Assembly (NCBI GenBank): GCA_945860375.1
Contig: CAMAQR010000040.1
Span: forward strand, 1-32,666
Source of the DNA: Pseudorhodobacter antarcticus
GTDB taxonomy: Bacteria; Pseudomonadota; Alphaproteobacteria; Rhodobacterales; Rhodobacteraceae
DNA length: 32,666 nt
Direction: 5' to 3'
A program made the translations under genes and the position numbers. This document shows, in pieces, positions 1 to 7,515 of the stretch (within the stretch, counting starts at the first letter, position 1; each line of letters starts with the position of its first letter). Below the pieces are notes generated by a model. The model did not search any database, was not told the origin of the DNA, and saw nothing but the letters and a program-made list of their open reading frames with translations.

Positions 1-30
1 GGTTCATGTCGCAGATCGGCCCGCTGCTGC

Positions 31-56
31 GGCCAGCCCGCCATCAAGGGCTGGCC
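31..56 (-). terminator. GC-rich hairpin downstream of the 203-aa gene
   Basis: GGCCAGCCC (31-39) and GGGCTGGCC (48-56) form a perfect 9-bp inverted repeat with an 8-base loop. It lies 22 bases past the stop codon of the minus-strand gene that ends at 78. No T-run follows it on the minus strand, so it may be a weak or Rho-assisted terminator, or only an mRNA 3'-end stabiliser. Confidence 0.35.
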
Positions 57-77
57 AGCGCGCTGGCGCGAAACATC

Positions 78-689
78 TTACCGTTTCGGGTTCCTGAACT
101 TCACGGCTTTGAGGATCGGGGTCAATCGCCGCCGGATCGAGCGCTCGTCTGGAAATTCCCCGGTTTCCGACTGCGCGGCGAACCAGTCCTGTAATTCTCT
201 GATCCATTCGGCCTGGGATTTGGGCAAGCCCTCTTCGAACACCCGCCGCGTGATCTCGACACTCATCCCGGGCCAGTCGTAGTCCCCATCATCGCCAAGC
301 CCCGCGCCTTCTGCGACACGGCCGAATAGATTGTTCGCATCTTCAAATCGTTCCAGCTCAGGGCCCAAGATCATCATATCTCCGATGGAAACGAGAACTC
401 CCCCCTCGGGGACAGTAATGTAAAGCCAATCTTCGGCCGTCAGAGGCTGTACGCGATGCAAATGTGCTTCGTGCGGGCCGGTCCCACAGCGGCGGAACAT
501 CGGCAAGACATCCGTGGGCGCGATCTGGACCAGCCCAGCGATGCGGAGATCGCCACACTCGACCGGCGGAATTCCCGTGACAATCTTCAGCGCCCCAATC
601 GCGGCCCAGCCAGCGATGTCGGAAACCGTGCACCCCCAGCGTGCAGCGGTTTCATGAACAGGATAAAAGACACGTTGTGGCAGGCCCAT
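78..689 (-). CDS. Unrecognised 203-aa protein, divergent partner of the WYL regulator
   Basis: I do not recognise a named family. The start was chosen at the ATG encoding MGLPQ because GAAGGAGGA lies 7-8 bases upstream. An in-frame TTG six codons earlier overlaps that ribosome-binding site and is unlikely to be used. The N-terminal 40 residues include a helix-rich segment (HETAARWGCTVSDIAGWA) that could be a small DNA-binding helix-turn-helix. The middle is beta-rich and acidic. The C-terminus (PKSQAEWIRELQDWF, then a basic SIRRRLTPILKAVKFR tail) resembles the nucleic-acid-binding tails of small phage- or plasmid-related proteins, which is only an impression. There is no signal peptide or membrane segment. 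It diverges from the WYL regulator gene across a palindrome-containing gap, so it is a plausible target of that regulator. No function is claimed. Confidence 0.7.
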   Translation of the reverse strand: MGLPQRVFYPVHETAARWGCTVSDIAGWAAIGALKIVTGIPPVECGDLRIAGLVQIAPTDVLPMFRRCGTGPHEAHLHRVQPLTAEDWLYITVPEGGVLVSIGDMMILGPELERFEDANNLFGRVAEGAGLGDDGDYDWPGMSVEITRRVFEEGLPKSQAEWIRELQDWFAAQSETGEFPDERSIRRRLTPILKAVKFRNPKR

Positions 690-799
690 ACTCGAATCCT
701 CCTTCAAGGACCGCTGGCCAGATCGAGCAGAGCCTGGCAGCGGGCGTTAAGCTTTTGGCGTCGTTGCTGGTTGGCGAAATCACTGAAACAATTTGATTT

Positions 800-857
800 T
801 TGATTCGCATTGGCGTGAGACCTGTTTAATCTGCCTGTGGGGTAAGTTGCTTACCCC
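800..857 (+). promoter_or_regulatory. Candidate operator (GGGGTAAG-TTG-CTTACCCC) with possible promoter for the WYL gene
   Basis: A perfect inverted repeat, GGGGTAAG (839-846) and CTTACCCC (850-857) separated by TTG, lies 28 bases before the WYL regulator start codon. Upstream, TTGATT (800-805) and TTTAAT (825-830) could be -35 and -10 boxes, but their 19-bp spacing is longer than ideal. An operator just past the start site fits autorepression, and the position between divergent genes fits control of both. The palindrome is seen directly; the assignment to the WYL protein is inferred from proximity. Confidence 0.5.
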
Positions 858-885
858 TTGCACAATTAGGAAGAGAATATTCACC

Positions 886-1878
886 ATGTCATTCGCCAAG
901 GCGCAGGACCTGTTCCGACTGGCCGAAATGGCCAAGGCGCGCTACCGAGGCGTAAGCTTGCGCGACATCATGGCGGAGTTTGCCGTCAATGAGCGGACGG
1001 CGCGACGCATGGCACGTGCGCTGGAGGACGTGTTTCCCCGGATTGATGTTGTGACGGATGATGAACGCCGCCGCTGGTGGTCGCTGCGCGACGTCGATTA
1101 CCTCCGCCACCGTGGGTTTCGCGCCAGTGAACTTGCTGCGCTGGATCTGGCGATCCGCAGAGCCGAGCGGGACGGGGCTGCGACCGAGGTCAAATCTCTT
1201 ACCGAGCTGCGTGATCGGCTCTTGGCGTCAGCGTCGCCGCCGCAAGCGCGTTCGGCCGAGGTGAGTTCTGAGATCGTGCTCGAGGCGAATGGTTTTGCGT
1301 GCCGCCCTGGGCCAGAAAGTCAGGCATCACCGCATTATCTTCGGCTTCTGTTCGAGGCCTTCATCGCGCCGATGTCGATCCGCATGACCTACCGGAGCGC
1401 GCGCGACGATGCACCCCGCGAGCGGGTTCTGGAACCTTACGGCGTCATCCTTGGCACCCGGCATTATCTTGTGGCGCGTGACACGACACCGGAGCGGCGA
1501 ATTCGTCAGTACCGGTTTGATCGGATCAGTGAAATGGCTGTTACAGGGCAGGGCTTTGTGCGCGATCCGGACTTCTGCATCAACACCCACTGCGCGCAAT
1601 CGTTCGGGTCATTCTTCTCTGAGGCCGAGCACGGGCCCGTCCGCTGGCGCTTTGCGCCCAGCGCAGCACCCGTGGCGCGCGACTTTCGGTTCCATCCAAA
1701 CCAGGTGATGACCGATCTGCCAGACGGAAGCCTGCTGGTTGAATTCAGCGCGAGCGGATGGGTAGAGATGGCCTGGCATTTGGTTTCTTGGGGGAAGGCG
1801 GTTGAGGTTCTGGATCCGCCTGAACTGCGTGTCATGCTGGAGAGGGTGCTGCGTGGCGATGTTGATGTCTTGCCGTGA
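886..1878 (+). CDS. WYL-domain transcriptional regulator
   Basis: This 330-aa cytoplasmic regulator has an N-terminal winged helix-turn-helix at about residues 5-50 (VSLRDIMAEFAVNERTARR) and a WYL domain around residues 175-215 (LEPYGVILGTRHYLVAR). A C-terminal WCX-like extension ends in VLRGDVDVLP. Length and order match WYL regulators of the BrxR/CapW and DeoR-like type, which bind DNA as dimers and sense a ligand, often a nucleic-acid product, through the WYL pocket. The ATG at 886 (MSFAKAQD) is preferred over an in-frame TTG at 793, which would add 31 residues translated from the promoter/operator region. The upstream GGAAGAGA is an acceptable ribosome-binding site. Such regulators often control defence or DNA-damage genes, but no defence gene is visible in this window, so the target is unknown. 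Confidence 0.85.
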   Translation: MSFAKAQDLFRLAEMAKARYRGVSLRDIMAEFAVNERTARRMARALEDVFPRIDVVTDDERRRWWSLRDVDYLRHRGFRASELAALDLAIRRAERDGAATEVKSLTELRDRLLASASPPQARSAEVSSEIVLEANGFACRPGPESQASPHYLRLLFEAFIAPMSIRMTYRSARDDAPRERVLEPYGVILGTRHYLVARDTTPERRIRQYRFDRISEMAVTGQGFVRDPDFCINTHCAQSFGSFFSEAEHGPVRWRFAPSAAPVARDFRFHPNQVMTDLPDGSLLVEFSASGWVEMAWHLVSWGKAVEVLDPPELRVMLERVLRGDVDVLP

Positions 1879-2272
1879 TGGCCATTGTAGATGTGCCGAC
1901 GTTTGCAACTCAAACGAGAAGGGCGGTAAGCGGTCAGACGCATACAAGAGGGGTCGATGATCGCATCTGGGAAAGCTGTCGTCCACACATGCAGTGCCAA
2001 CCTAGGTATCAAAGGCTGTGACCCACCCGTTCGCTGGCTATTGCGGGATGAGAATTTTGCCACGGACAATTGCGGCGTTGGCGGCCTTCCCAAATCGGCT
2101 TCCGGGGTTGCAATCGTCGTCAATTTGGATATGCCGCGTCTCAGCAAACATGGAGCCAGGTGCGATTCCCGGCTGGCTCTTCCGGCCGCCGATCCGCCGG
2201 ACCACCGTCAGACCCATATTTGACCCTCTCGATGCGACGCACTGCGCCGGATCGGTCTGAAACGGATTTTAC
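1879..2272. other. 394-bp stretch without a recognisable gene
   Basis: Short open frames exist on both strands, but none has a convincing ribosome-binding site or a recognisable product. No strong hairpin, repeat or tRNA was seen. The last 30 bases hold the weak translation-initiation region of the downstream SulP gene (AACGGATTTTAC before the ATG). Confidence 0.5.
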
Positions 2273-3763
2273 ATGATTTCGATGACTGCTTACCGCGACC
2301 AATGGTTCGGCAATATCAAGGCGGACCTGCTATCCGGCCTTGTCGTAGCGCTGGCCCTGATCCCCGAGGCGATTGCCTTTTCCATCATTGCCGGGGTGGA
2401 CCCGAAAGTCGGGCTTTACGCCAGTTTCTCGATTGCCGTCATCACTGCGATTGCGGGCGGGAGACCCGGCATGATCTCGGCGGCCACAGCGGCCACAGCG
2501 GTGTTGATGGTGACTTTGGTCAAGGACCACGGGCTGCAGTACCTGCTTGCCGCAACCGTGATGGCAGGGCTTTTGCAGATCGGCATGGGGTTGCTGAAGC
2601 TGGGCTTTGTGATGCGCTATGTCTCGAAATCGGTGATGACCGGCTTCGTCAACGCGCTGGCGATCCTCATCTTCATGGCGCAACTGCCGGAACTGGACCC
2701 GGGCAAGGTCACCGCGTTGACCTTTGTGCTGGTCGCGGCCGGTTTGGCAATCATCTACCTGTTTCCCTATGTCACCAAAGCCATTCCTTCGCCCTTGGTC
2801 ACCATCATCGTGCTGACCGCGTTGACGATGGCCTTTGGCTGGGACGTTCGGGCTGTCGGCGATATGGGTGCTTTGCCCGATACGCTGCCGGTGTTCCTGA
2901 TCCCCGACATCCCGCTGAACATGGCGACCTTGCAGATCATCTTCCCTTACGCGCTTGCTGTTGCGATTGTGGGTCTGTTGGAAAGCCTGATGACCCAAAC
3001 GTTGGTCGATGACCTGACCGACACCAAATCCAGCCGGAATCAGGAGTGTATCGGTCAAGGTCTGGCCAATACATGCACTGGTTTCATAGGCGGCATGGCG
3101 GGCTGTGCGATGATCGGGCAAAGCATGATCAATGTGAAATCGGGCGGTCGCGGGCGCCTTTCCTGCGGCTTTGCCGGGGTGATGTTGCTGATCTTCTGTG
3201 TAGCCTTGGGCAAGTGGGTCAGCCAAATCCCGATGCCGGCGCTGGTAGCCATCATGATCATGGTCTCGGTAGGCACCTTTTCCTGGACGTCAATCAAGAA
3301 CCTGCGTACCCATCCGCGTTCGTCATCGGTGGTTATGATCGCTACGGTGGCGGCGGTGGTCTACACCCACAATCTCGCCATCGGCGTGCTGTTGGGCGTG
3401 CTGCTGTCAGGCATCTTCTTTGCCGCCAAGATCGCGCAACTGTTCGCTGTGACCAGCACAGTCAGCAATGACGGACGGGTGCGGAACTATCGGGTGGAGG
3501 GGCAGCTCTTCTACGGCTCGGTCGAGGATTTCATGGCGGCCTTTGACTTCAAGGAGGCACTGGACCGTGTGATTATCGACGTGTCTGCCGCGCATATCTG
3601 GGACATCTCTTCGGTGCAGGCACTTGACATGGCGGTGCTGAAGTTCCGCCGTGATGGGGCCGAGGTCGCGATAGTGGGTATGAATGCCGCCTCCGAGACG
3701 ATCGTCGACAAGCTGGCGATCCACGACAAACCGGGCGCTGTCGAAAAACTGCTGGCGCATTGA
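2273..3763 (+). CDS. SulP family inorganic anion transporter (STAS domain)
   Basis: This 496-aa inner-membrane protein belongs to the SulP/SLC26 family, whose members carry sulfate, bicarbonate or other anions by symport or exchange. It opens with the family hallmark ([20 protein letters not shown], residues about 14-33). Many hydrophobic segments follow through about residue 400, including [17 protein letters not shown], which corresponds to the conserved anion-binding half-helix region. A cytoplasmic STAS domain (about 410-496: [17 protein letters not shown], then [20 protein letters not shown]) closes the protein. The length is somewhat short but complete for bacterial SulP. An alternative start three codons in (MTAYRDQ) is possible because the ribosome-binding site is weak for both. 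A universal stress protein gene commonly follows such genes in alphaproteobacteria; here only its last codons remain. The substrate cannot be assigned. Confidence 0.93.
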   Translation: MISMTAYRDQWFGNIKADLLSGLVVALALIPEAIAFSIIAGVDPKVGLYASFSIAVITAIAGGRPGMISAATAATAVLMVTLVKDHGLQYLLAATVMAGLLQIGMGLLKLGFVMRYVSKSVMTGFVNALAILIFMAQLPELDPGKVTALTFVLVAAGLAIIYLFPYVTKAIPSPLVTIIVLTALTMAFGWDVRAVGDMGALPDTLPVFLIPDIPLNMATLQIIFPYALAVAIVGLLESLMTQTLVDDLTDTKSSRNQECIGQGLANTCTGFIGGMAGCAMIGQSMINVKSGGRGRLSCGFAGVMLLIFCVALGKWVSQIPMPALVAIMIMVSVGTFSWTSIKNLRTHPRSSSVVMIATVAAVVYTHNLAIGVLLGVLLSGIFFAAKIAQLFAVTSTVSNDGRVRNYRVEGQLFYGSVEDFMAAFDFKEALDRVIIDVSAAHIWDISSVQALDMAVLKFRRDGAEVAIVGMNAASETIVDKLAIHDKPGAVEKLLAH

Positions 3764-3769
3764 GGGAGA

Positions 3770-3847
3770 ATGGACAACCTGATCATTGGATCTAACACCA
3801 CCGCAATGATCCGTGCCTGCAAGGTGCCGGTGTTGATCTATAGGTAG
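3770..3847 (+). pseudogene. Remnant of a universal stress protein gene (internal deletion)
   Basis: Immediately after the SulP stop, GAGGGAGA overlaps the stop codon and leads into a 25-codon frame, MDNLI followed by IGSNTTAMIRACKVPVLIYR and TAG. The tail (GSNTTAMIRACKVPVLIYR) has the look of the C-terminal strand and helix of UspA-type proteins, whose full length is about 140-280 aa. The bulk of the gene, including the ATP-binding region, is absent. The frame has kept a start and stop, so it could be translated as a micro-peptide, but I read it as a deletion scar. The identification rests on remembered family patterns. Confidence 0.6.
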
Positions 3848-3881
3848 GAAGCAGGGCCAGGAACAAGGCGGACCGAACTTG

Positions 3882-4055
3882 GTGAATCACAACCCTCACC
3901 TGCGGCCGCTTCCGTCATGTCCGCTGCATCACTTGACCGGCAGCTATGGGCCGTTCGCGATCATCATCCAGCGGGGCAAGAATATTGTCTACATCAACGC
4001 CACATCAACCCGCGAATGCACGTTTGCGCTCAGTTTTGCCCGCGAATACGCGTGA
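3882..4055 (+). CDS. Small unrecognised ORF (57 aa), doubtful
   Basis: A GTG-started frame of 57 codons whose second half reads like protein (GSYGPFAIIIQRGKN, then a short TRECTFALSFAREYA tail). No convincing ribosome-binding site precedes it. It may be the 3' end of a larger gene removed by the same rearrangement that truncated the usp gene, or a non-coding frame. It overlaps the left 19-bp repeat. No function is proposed. Confidence 0.25.
   Translation: MNHNPHLRPLPSCPLHHLTGSYGPFAIIIQRGKNIVYINATSTRECTFALSFAREYA
3991..4009 (+). repeat. Left 19-bp repeat (two ACATCAAC units, 11-bp period)
   Basis: ACATCAACGCCACATCAAC contains ACATCAAC twice, at 3991 and 4002, one helical turn apart. A 17-of-19 match lies at 4263-4281 in the same orientation on the other side of the tRNA fragment. 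The spacing and placement resemble arm-type binding sites of tyrosine integrases. That function is inferred. Confidence 0.45.
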
Positions 4056-4127
4056 ATGACGCTGAATGTGTGGTTGGAAACTTTGTGAAATCAAAGGCTC
4101 GTCGTCTAAGTGTTTGATTTTAATAAT

Positions 4128-4206
4128 TTATTAGATTTTTGTATTGATAGGCTCATAACCTGAAGGTCACAGGTTCAAATCCTGTCCCCGCAACCAAATC
4201 TAATAA
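4128..4206. repeat. 11-bp inverted repeat framing the tRNA fragment
   Basis: TTATTAGATTT (4128-4138) and AAATCTAATAA (4196-4206) are perfect inverse complements. The right copy begins on the last A of the tRNA CCA end. The pair encloses the whole 48-base tRNA remnant, within a locally AT-rich stretch unlike the surrounding DNA. Confidence 0.6.
4149..4196 (+). tRNA. 3' fragment of initiator tRNA-fMet (CAT), probable attachment site
   Basis: Reading from the 3' side of the anticodon stem, the sequence contains the anticodon loop CTCATAA, the strand CCTGA and variable loop AAGGTC. A perfect T-arm follows (ACAGG, TTCAAAT, CCTGT), then acceptor strand CCCCGCA, discriminator A and an encoded CCA. 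This is the pattern of bacterial initiator tRNA, including A72, which is left unpaired opposite C1. The 5' half (acceptor strand and D-arm) is missing; AT-rich DNA stands in its place. Identity begins right at the anticodon stem, a typical crossover point for tyrosine integrases that use tRNA genes. It is not a functional tRNA. Because the 3' part is on the plus strand, the integrated element would have lain to the left and the old chromosomal flank to the right. Confidence 0.75.
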
Positions 4207-4262
4207 CAATATCAAAAAGTTAAATGTTGAGCGTTTCGCTTGTGTATAGCGTTGCGCAAAAC

Positions 4263-4281
4263 ACCTCAACGCCACCTCAAC
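4263..4281 (+). repeat. Right 19-bp repeat (two ACCTCAAC units, 11-bp period)
   Basis: ACCTCAACGCCACCTCAAC differs from the left copy at 3991-4009 only by C for A at two equivalent positions. The longer unit CACCTCAACG occurs at 4262-4271 and 4273-4282. A possible inverted half-unit, GTTGAG, lies at 4226-4231. It is interpreted as a second set of integrase arm-type sites; this is inference. Confidence 0.45.
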
Positions 4282-4344
4282 GTTTGTCGAGTCCCTCCTG
4301 AAAAGTGGAGACTTTTGCGTTTTTGGGGGCGTGCAGTCGTGCCC

Positions 4345-5922
4345 TCAAATGACGGAGCTTTCGAACGCTTCATTGACAATGCCCTCGGCCAATTCAACTT
4401 CGTCATCGGTAAGTTTGGCGAATTCCCGATCCCGACGCTTGCGCCCGAGCTTGCCCTCGTTTTGACGAATGAACGTGATCAGGCTCGCAGCGAGCCGGTC
4501 TGGCATCTCGATGGCATTCATGATCGCACGCATGGCGGCGTCATGGGCCTTCAGGTATTCAATCTCTCGCGGCAGATCTTCTTCGACCGTCCTTTTGACG
4601 CATTCGAAAAGGAATTCTGCCGCTGCCGTACAATCGAAGAAACGGTAGAGGTCGCTCGTATCGTTCGTCACTTCGACGTTGCCATTGGGAAGTGCGCGCC
4701 AGTCGATTGCATCCATCAGCGGCCCGGTGTGCGCATGCAGGGTTTTGCGGTAGTCGTCGATCCGTTCGAACATCACCGTCGATACTGGAAATACCATCCC
4801 GGGTGGCGTGAACCTTCGTTCGGCTAGCACGTGATGGATCAGACACCGGTGGAGGCGGCCATTCCCGTCCGCTAGTGGGTGGATATAGACGAAACCGAAG
4901 GCGATGATCGCGGCCTGCAGAACAGGATCGACATCTGATGTGCGCAATCGGTTGTTGCATAGATTTAGCCCGGTCATCAGCTCCAGGACATCATGGTGCC
5001 GGGCACCGATGAACTCGGGCAATGGCTCATTGTTGTGGTCTCGCTCTCCGAGGAACACGCCATCTTCACGATAACCGATCGGGGTAAAGCGATCATCACC
5101 GATCAGAATTCGGTGCAACCGGTAAATCTCGGTGTGGTTGAGCGGCCGCTTGCCTGCCTCCAGGATGGCTTTGCCCCAGCGTTCCAGTCGATTGGCCGCA
5201 GGGTGTTCACCCTCAATCTCAAAGCTGGCGCGGCTGTCGGCCAGCAGCATGAAGCTGGCTGCCCGCGCGATGATATGCGTGCCGGTCTGGCCAATTACCT
5301 CCTGCGCCCGTGCAGATAGATCATCAGCGATGAAGGTTTCCAACTTGGCTGTTCGGCGGATGATGGGACAGAACGTACCGGTTCCCAACAGGTTGTCGCG
5401 TATCCGGTGGCGTGCCGACAAGCGCCCCCGATCAGCGGAATCCCGGAACCAGGTGATGTATTGAGCGGGGTCGAGGGCGTTGACAGCCGTGACTGCGGGC
5501 GCGTCCGGCAAGTCCAGTTGGTTCCCGGTAAGCGTTTCGTAGAAAAACCAGATACGCCGTGCGATGGCGCCGGTGGGAGCAGCCTGCACGATCCGGATTA
5601 GCGCCGATTGCGGTGCTGCATCGAGAACCCGTTTCAGGATCAGTAGGTCCATGCTCTCGTGGCGCAGCGCAAAGGTCAGATGGCCCAGTAGGGTCGGTTC
5701 TGGCCGATAGCGCTTGTCAAACAATTCCCAAGGGCCTTCCGATCGCTTGTTGCCGCCTACATGCTTGCCGGAAATGCATGAGAGTTGCCTAACGGGTGCC
5801 CGAATACCAAAGAAATCAACCAGAGCTGCCCAGCCCGCGAGCTCTGCACCCTCCGGAAGCGGCTCGTATTGGAAAATGGCTGGGGTTCGTAGTGGGATAT
5901 CCATTCGTCGAAGAACCTTCAT
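4345..5922 (-). CDS. Fic family protein (AMP-transferase fold), class II
   Basis: This 525-aa cytoplasmic protein has a Fic domain whose active-site loop is HPLADGNGR (residues 348-356), matching HPFx(D/E)GNGR with Leu for Phe. The catalytic His and the phosphate-binding GNGR are present. Upstream, SFEIEG (233-238) fits the inhibitory motif (S/T)xxxE(G/N), so it is a class II, self-inhibited Fic protein. Such enzymes typically transfer AMP from ATP to a hydroxyl side chain of a target protein. The N-terminal 220 residues are an extension of unknown role; the C-terminal 120 residues are helical (VELAEGIVNEAFESSVI). The start could instead be the ATG six codons in (MDIPLRTP, at 5904), which has GAAGG 11 bases upstream. 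The gene stands alone, with no antitoxin-like partner, and its 3' end lies 150 bp from the tRNA-fMet scar. The target is unknown. Confidence 0.9.
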   Translation of the reverse strand: MKVLRRMDIPLRTPAIFQYEPLPEGAELAGWAALVDFFGIRAPVRQLSCISGKHVGGNKRSEGPWELFDKRYRPEPTLLGHLTFALRHESMDLLILKRVLDAAPQSALIRIVQAAPTGAIARRIWFFYETLTGNQLDLPDAPAVTAVNALDPAQYITWFRDSADRGRLSARHRIRDNLLGTGTFCPIIRRTAKLETFIADDLSARAQEVIGQTGTHIIARAASFMLLADSRASFEIEGEHPAANRLERWGKAILEAGKRPLNHTEIYRLHRILIGDDRFTPIGYREDGVFLGERDHNNEPLPEFIGARHHDVLELMTGLNLCNNRLRTSDVDPVLQAAIIAFGFVYIHPLADGNGRLHRCLIHHVLAERRFTPPGMVFPVSTVMFERIDDYRKTLHAHTGPLMDAIDWRALPNGNVEVTNDTSDLYRFFDCTAAAEFLFECVKRTVEEDLPREIEYLKAHDAAMRAIMNAIEMPDRLAASLITFIRQNEGKLGRKRRDREFAKLTDDEVELAEGIVNEAFESSVI

Positions 5923-6297
5923 CGAGCTCGAAAAGTGCAGCAGGGGAGCTCACACTATCGAAAAACAATGTACTGCGGGAGGGTCGAAAAGCAAGCAATG
6001 AAGACGATGAGCGCCACGGTGAAACCATTGGGTCGAAAAATGCCTCAACAAGAATACATTGCCGGAAGGAGGACTATTTCTTTGGGTGGTTTAGCCATTG
6101 GAAGGCGGGCTGAGGCAACGCATCTATCTGGCGTCGAACACCGGATCACGTTCCACACCCACCAGCTGCCTCACGCTGACCATGGCAGCAATCCGGCCAT
6201 CGTGGTCTACTTCAAAAGTACCGAAAACGATCAGCGGGTACAGGACGTCGCCTAAATCAACTGGAAAGCTGCGCAAGGATTGTAGGAAGTTCAAAGA
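5923..6297. other. 375-bp gap with a possible minus-strand gene remnant
   Basis: No complete gene is supported here. On the minus strand an open frame without a convincing start ends at 6124 and contains DVLYPLIVFGTFEVDHDGRI. The composition is protein-like, and the G-x-F-E-V-x-x-D-G pattern is faintly reminiscent of SnoaL/epoxide-hydrolase-fold proteins, but it is too short to name. The final bases include GTAGGAAG, the ribosome-binding site of the regulator starting at 6298. Confidence 0.35.
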
Positions 6298-7308
6298 ATG
6301 CCGGAAAATATCTCTTCGCTCAAGCAGTTAGCTGAGAGCAACCGACCGATCAGGATCGGTTTCATGTTGGTTCCGGACTATCCTCTCATGACGTTTTCGG
6401 CTGCCCTAGATTCGCTACGTCAGGGCAACCGGCTGGCGAAACGCAAAGTTTTTGAATGGGTGCTCATCTCTGCCGACGGAAGGGCTGTCAAGTCCAGCAG
6501 CGGTCTAGGGTTTGACGCTGACACCGCAATGGCCACTGCTCCGCGCTGTGACGTGGTGATCGCCTGCGCCGGCATCCATTACGCCGACGCCTATGACCCG
6601 GCGATCTTCGCCTGGTTCCGACGCCTGTATTCCGAAGGCTGCATTCTGGGGGCGGTCAGCACAGCAGTCTTCTTCTTCGCTAAGGCCGGTCTTCTGGAGG
6701 GCCGCCGTTGCGCGGTTCATTGGGAATCTCTGGACAGCTTTCGCAGCGAGTTTCCCAATTGTCTTGTAACGGATGATATCTTTGCCATCGACGGGCGCAT
6801 TCTGACATCCTCTGGTGGAACTGTGACGCTGGATATGATGCTGTATCTGATCGAAGCAAGCCAAGGGCGCGCGCTTGCTTCGCAGATATCGGATCAGTTC
6901 AACCATCCACGGATCCGTCGACATGACGACATACAGAAGATGAACCCCGAGGACCGATTCGGCATTCGCAACGCCAACCTGGGCTTTGTCATCCGCCGGA
7001 TGGAGGCCAGCCTGAACGTGCCGATCAACATCGAAGATCTGGCGGAAAGCACATCGCTTTCGATGCGTCAACTGGAACGGCTTTTTCTCGCGAACCTGGG
7101 AAAAAGCCCTTCAAGATTCTACATTGAGTTGCGTCTGGCACGGGCCAGAGAGTTGCTTTTGAACACCAATCTGGGCGTAGCCACGATAGCCGATATCTGC
7201 GGCTATCAGTCCGCCTCGCATTTCAGTCGGATCTATCGCCAGCATTTTCAGGAGAACCCGGCGGCCACCCGCAAGTTGGACCCAAGGTACGCACCTACTA
7301 CACTGTAA
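6298..7308 (+). CDS. GlxA-type AraC-family transcriptional regulator (DJ-1/PfpI-like N-domain)
   Basis: This 336-aa regulator has an N-terminal DJ-1/PfpI-like domain (about residues 18-200: IRIGFMLVPDYPLMTF, then DVVIACAGIHY and LEGRRCAVHWESL). A C-terminal pair of AraC helix-turn-helix motifs spans about 225-320 (INIEDLAESTSLSMRQLERLF, split by a linker from VATIADICGYQSASHFSRIYRQHF). At the site where enzymes of this superfamily carry a nucleophilic Cys, this protein reads AVSTAVFF (Ser121). This suggests a ligand-sensing rather than catalytic domain, as usual for GlxA-like regulators. GTAGGAAG precedes the ATG. It is transcribed in the same direction as, and about 200 bp ahead of, a transport and catabolic operon. 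It is therefore the likely activator of that operon, responding to the imported nitrogen compound. Related regulators in other bacteria control carnitine, glycine betaine and arginine catabolism. Confidence 0.9.
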   Translation: MPENISSLKQLAESNRPIRIGFMLVPDYPLMTFSAALDSLRQGNRLAKRKVFEWVLISADGRAVKSSSGLGFDADTAMATAPRCDVVIACAGIHYADAYDPAIFAWFRRLYSEGCILGAVSTAVFFFAKAGLLEGRRCAVHWESLDSFRSEFPNCLVTDDIFAIDGRILTSSGGTVTLDMMLYLIEASQGRALASQISDQFNHPRIRRHDDIQKMNPEDRFGIRNANLGFVIRRMEASLNVPINIEDLAESTSLSMRQLERLFLANLGKSPSRFYIELRLARARELLLNTNLGVATIADICGYQSASHFSRIYRQHFQENPAATRKLDPRYAPTTL

Positions 7309-7515
7309 CGCTGTGCAGATACTGCTGACCCGCGATGTCGTATGGCGCATAGACTATGGCGGAATCGTGCATATCGCACTTCAGCATTGATCTTTATGCC
7401 AGCAGGATGGATCGCGGAAGGGCGCTGGCCCGAAGCGGCTTTGACCGGCACAAACAACCGTCGGCGAAGTCCTAGGAAAAATACGAAACAGTATTGTGAC
7501 CAACAGGAGAATCGC

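Noticed and set aside
793..885. N-terminal extension of the WYL regulator from a TTG codon
   Set aside because: It would translate the promoter and the palindrome, and the family start fits MSFAKAQD at 886.
1957..2276. Small plus-strand frames upstream of SulP
   Set aside because: Several overlapping frames of equal length, none with a ribosome-binding site or protein-like motifs.
2330..3226. 298-codon minus-strand open frame under SulP
   Set aside because: Composition is His/Gln/Arg-rich and it mirrors transmembrane codons of the real gene.
4117..4196. A complete tRNA gene
   Set aside because: No acceptor 5' strand or D-arm can be found upstream of 4149; only the 3' part is present.
7342..7515. 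N-terminal extension of the family 5 binding protein
   Set aside because: It places 58 polar residues before the Tat signal, while 7516 has its own good ribosome-binding site.
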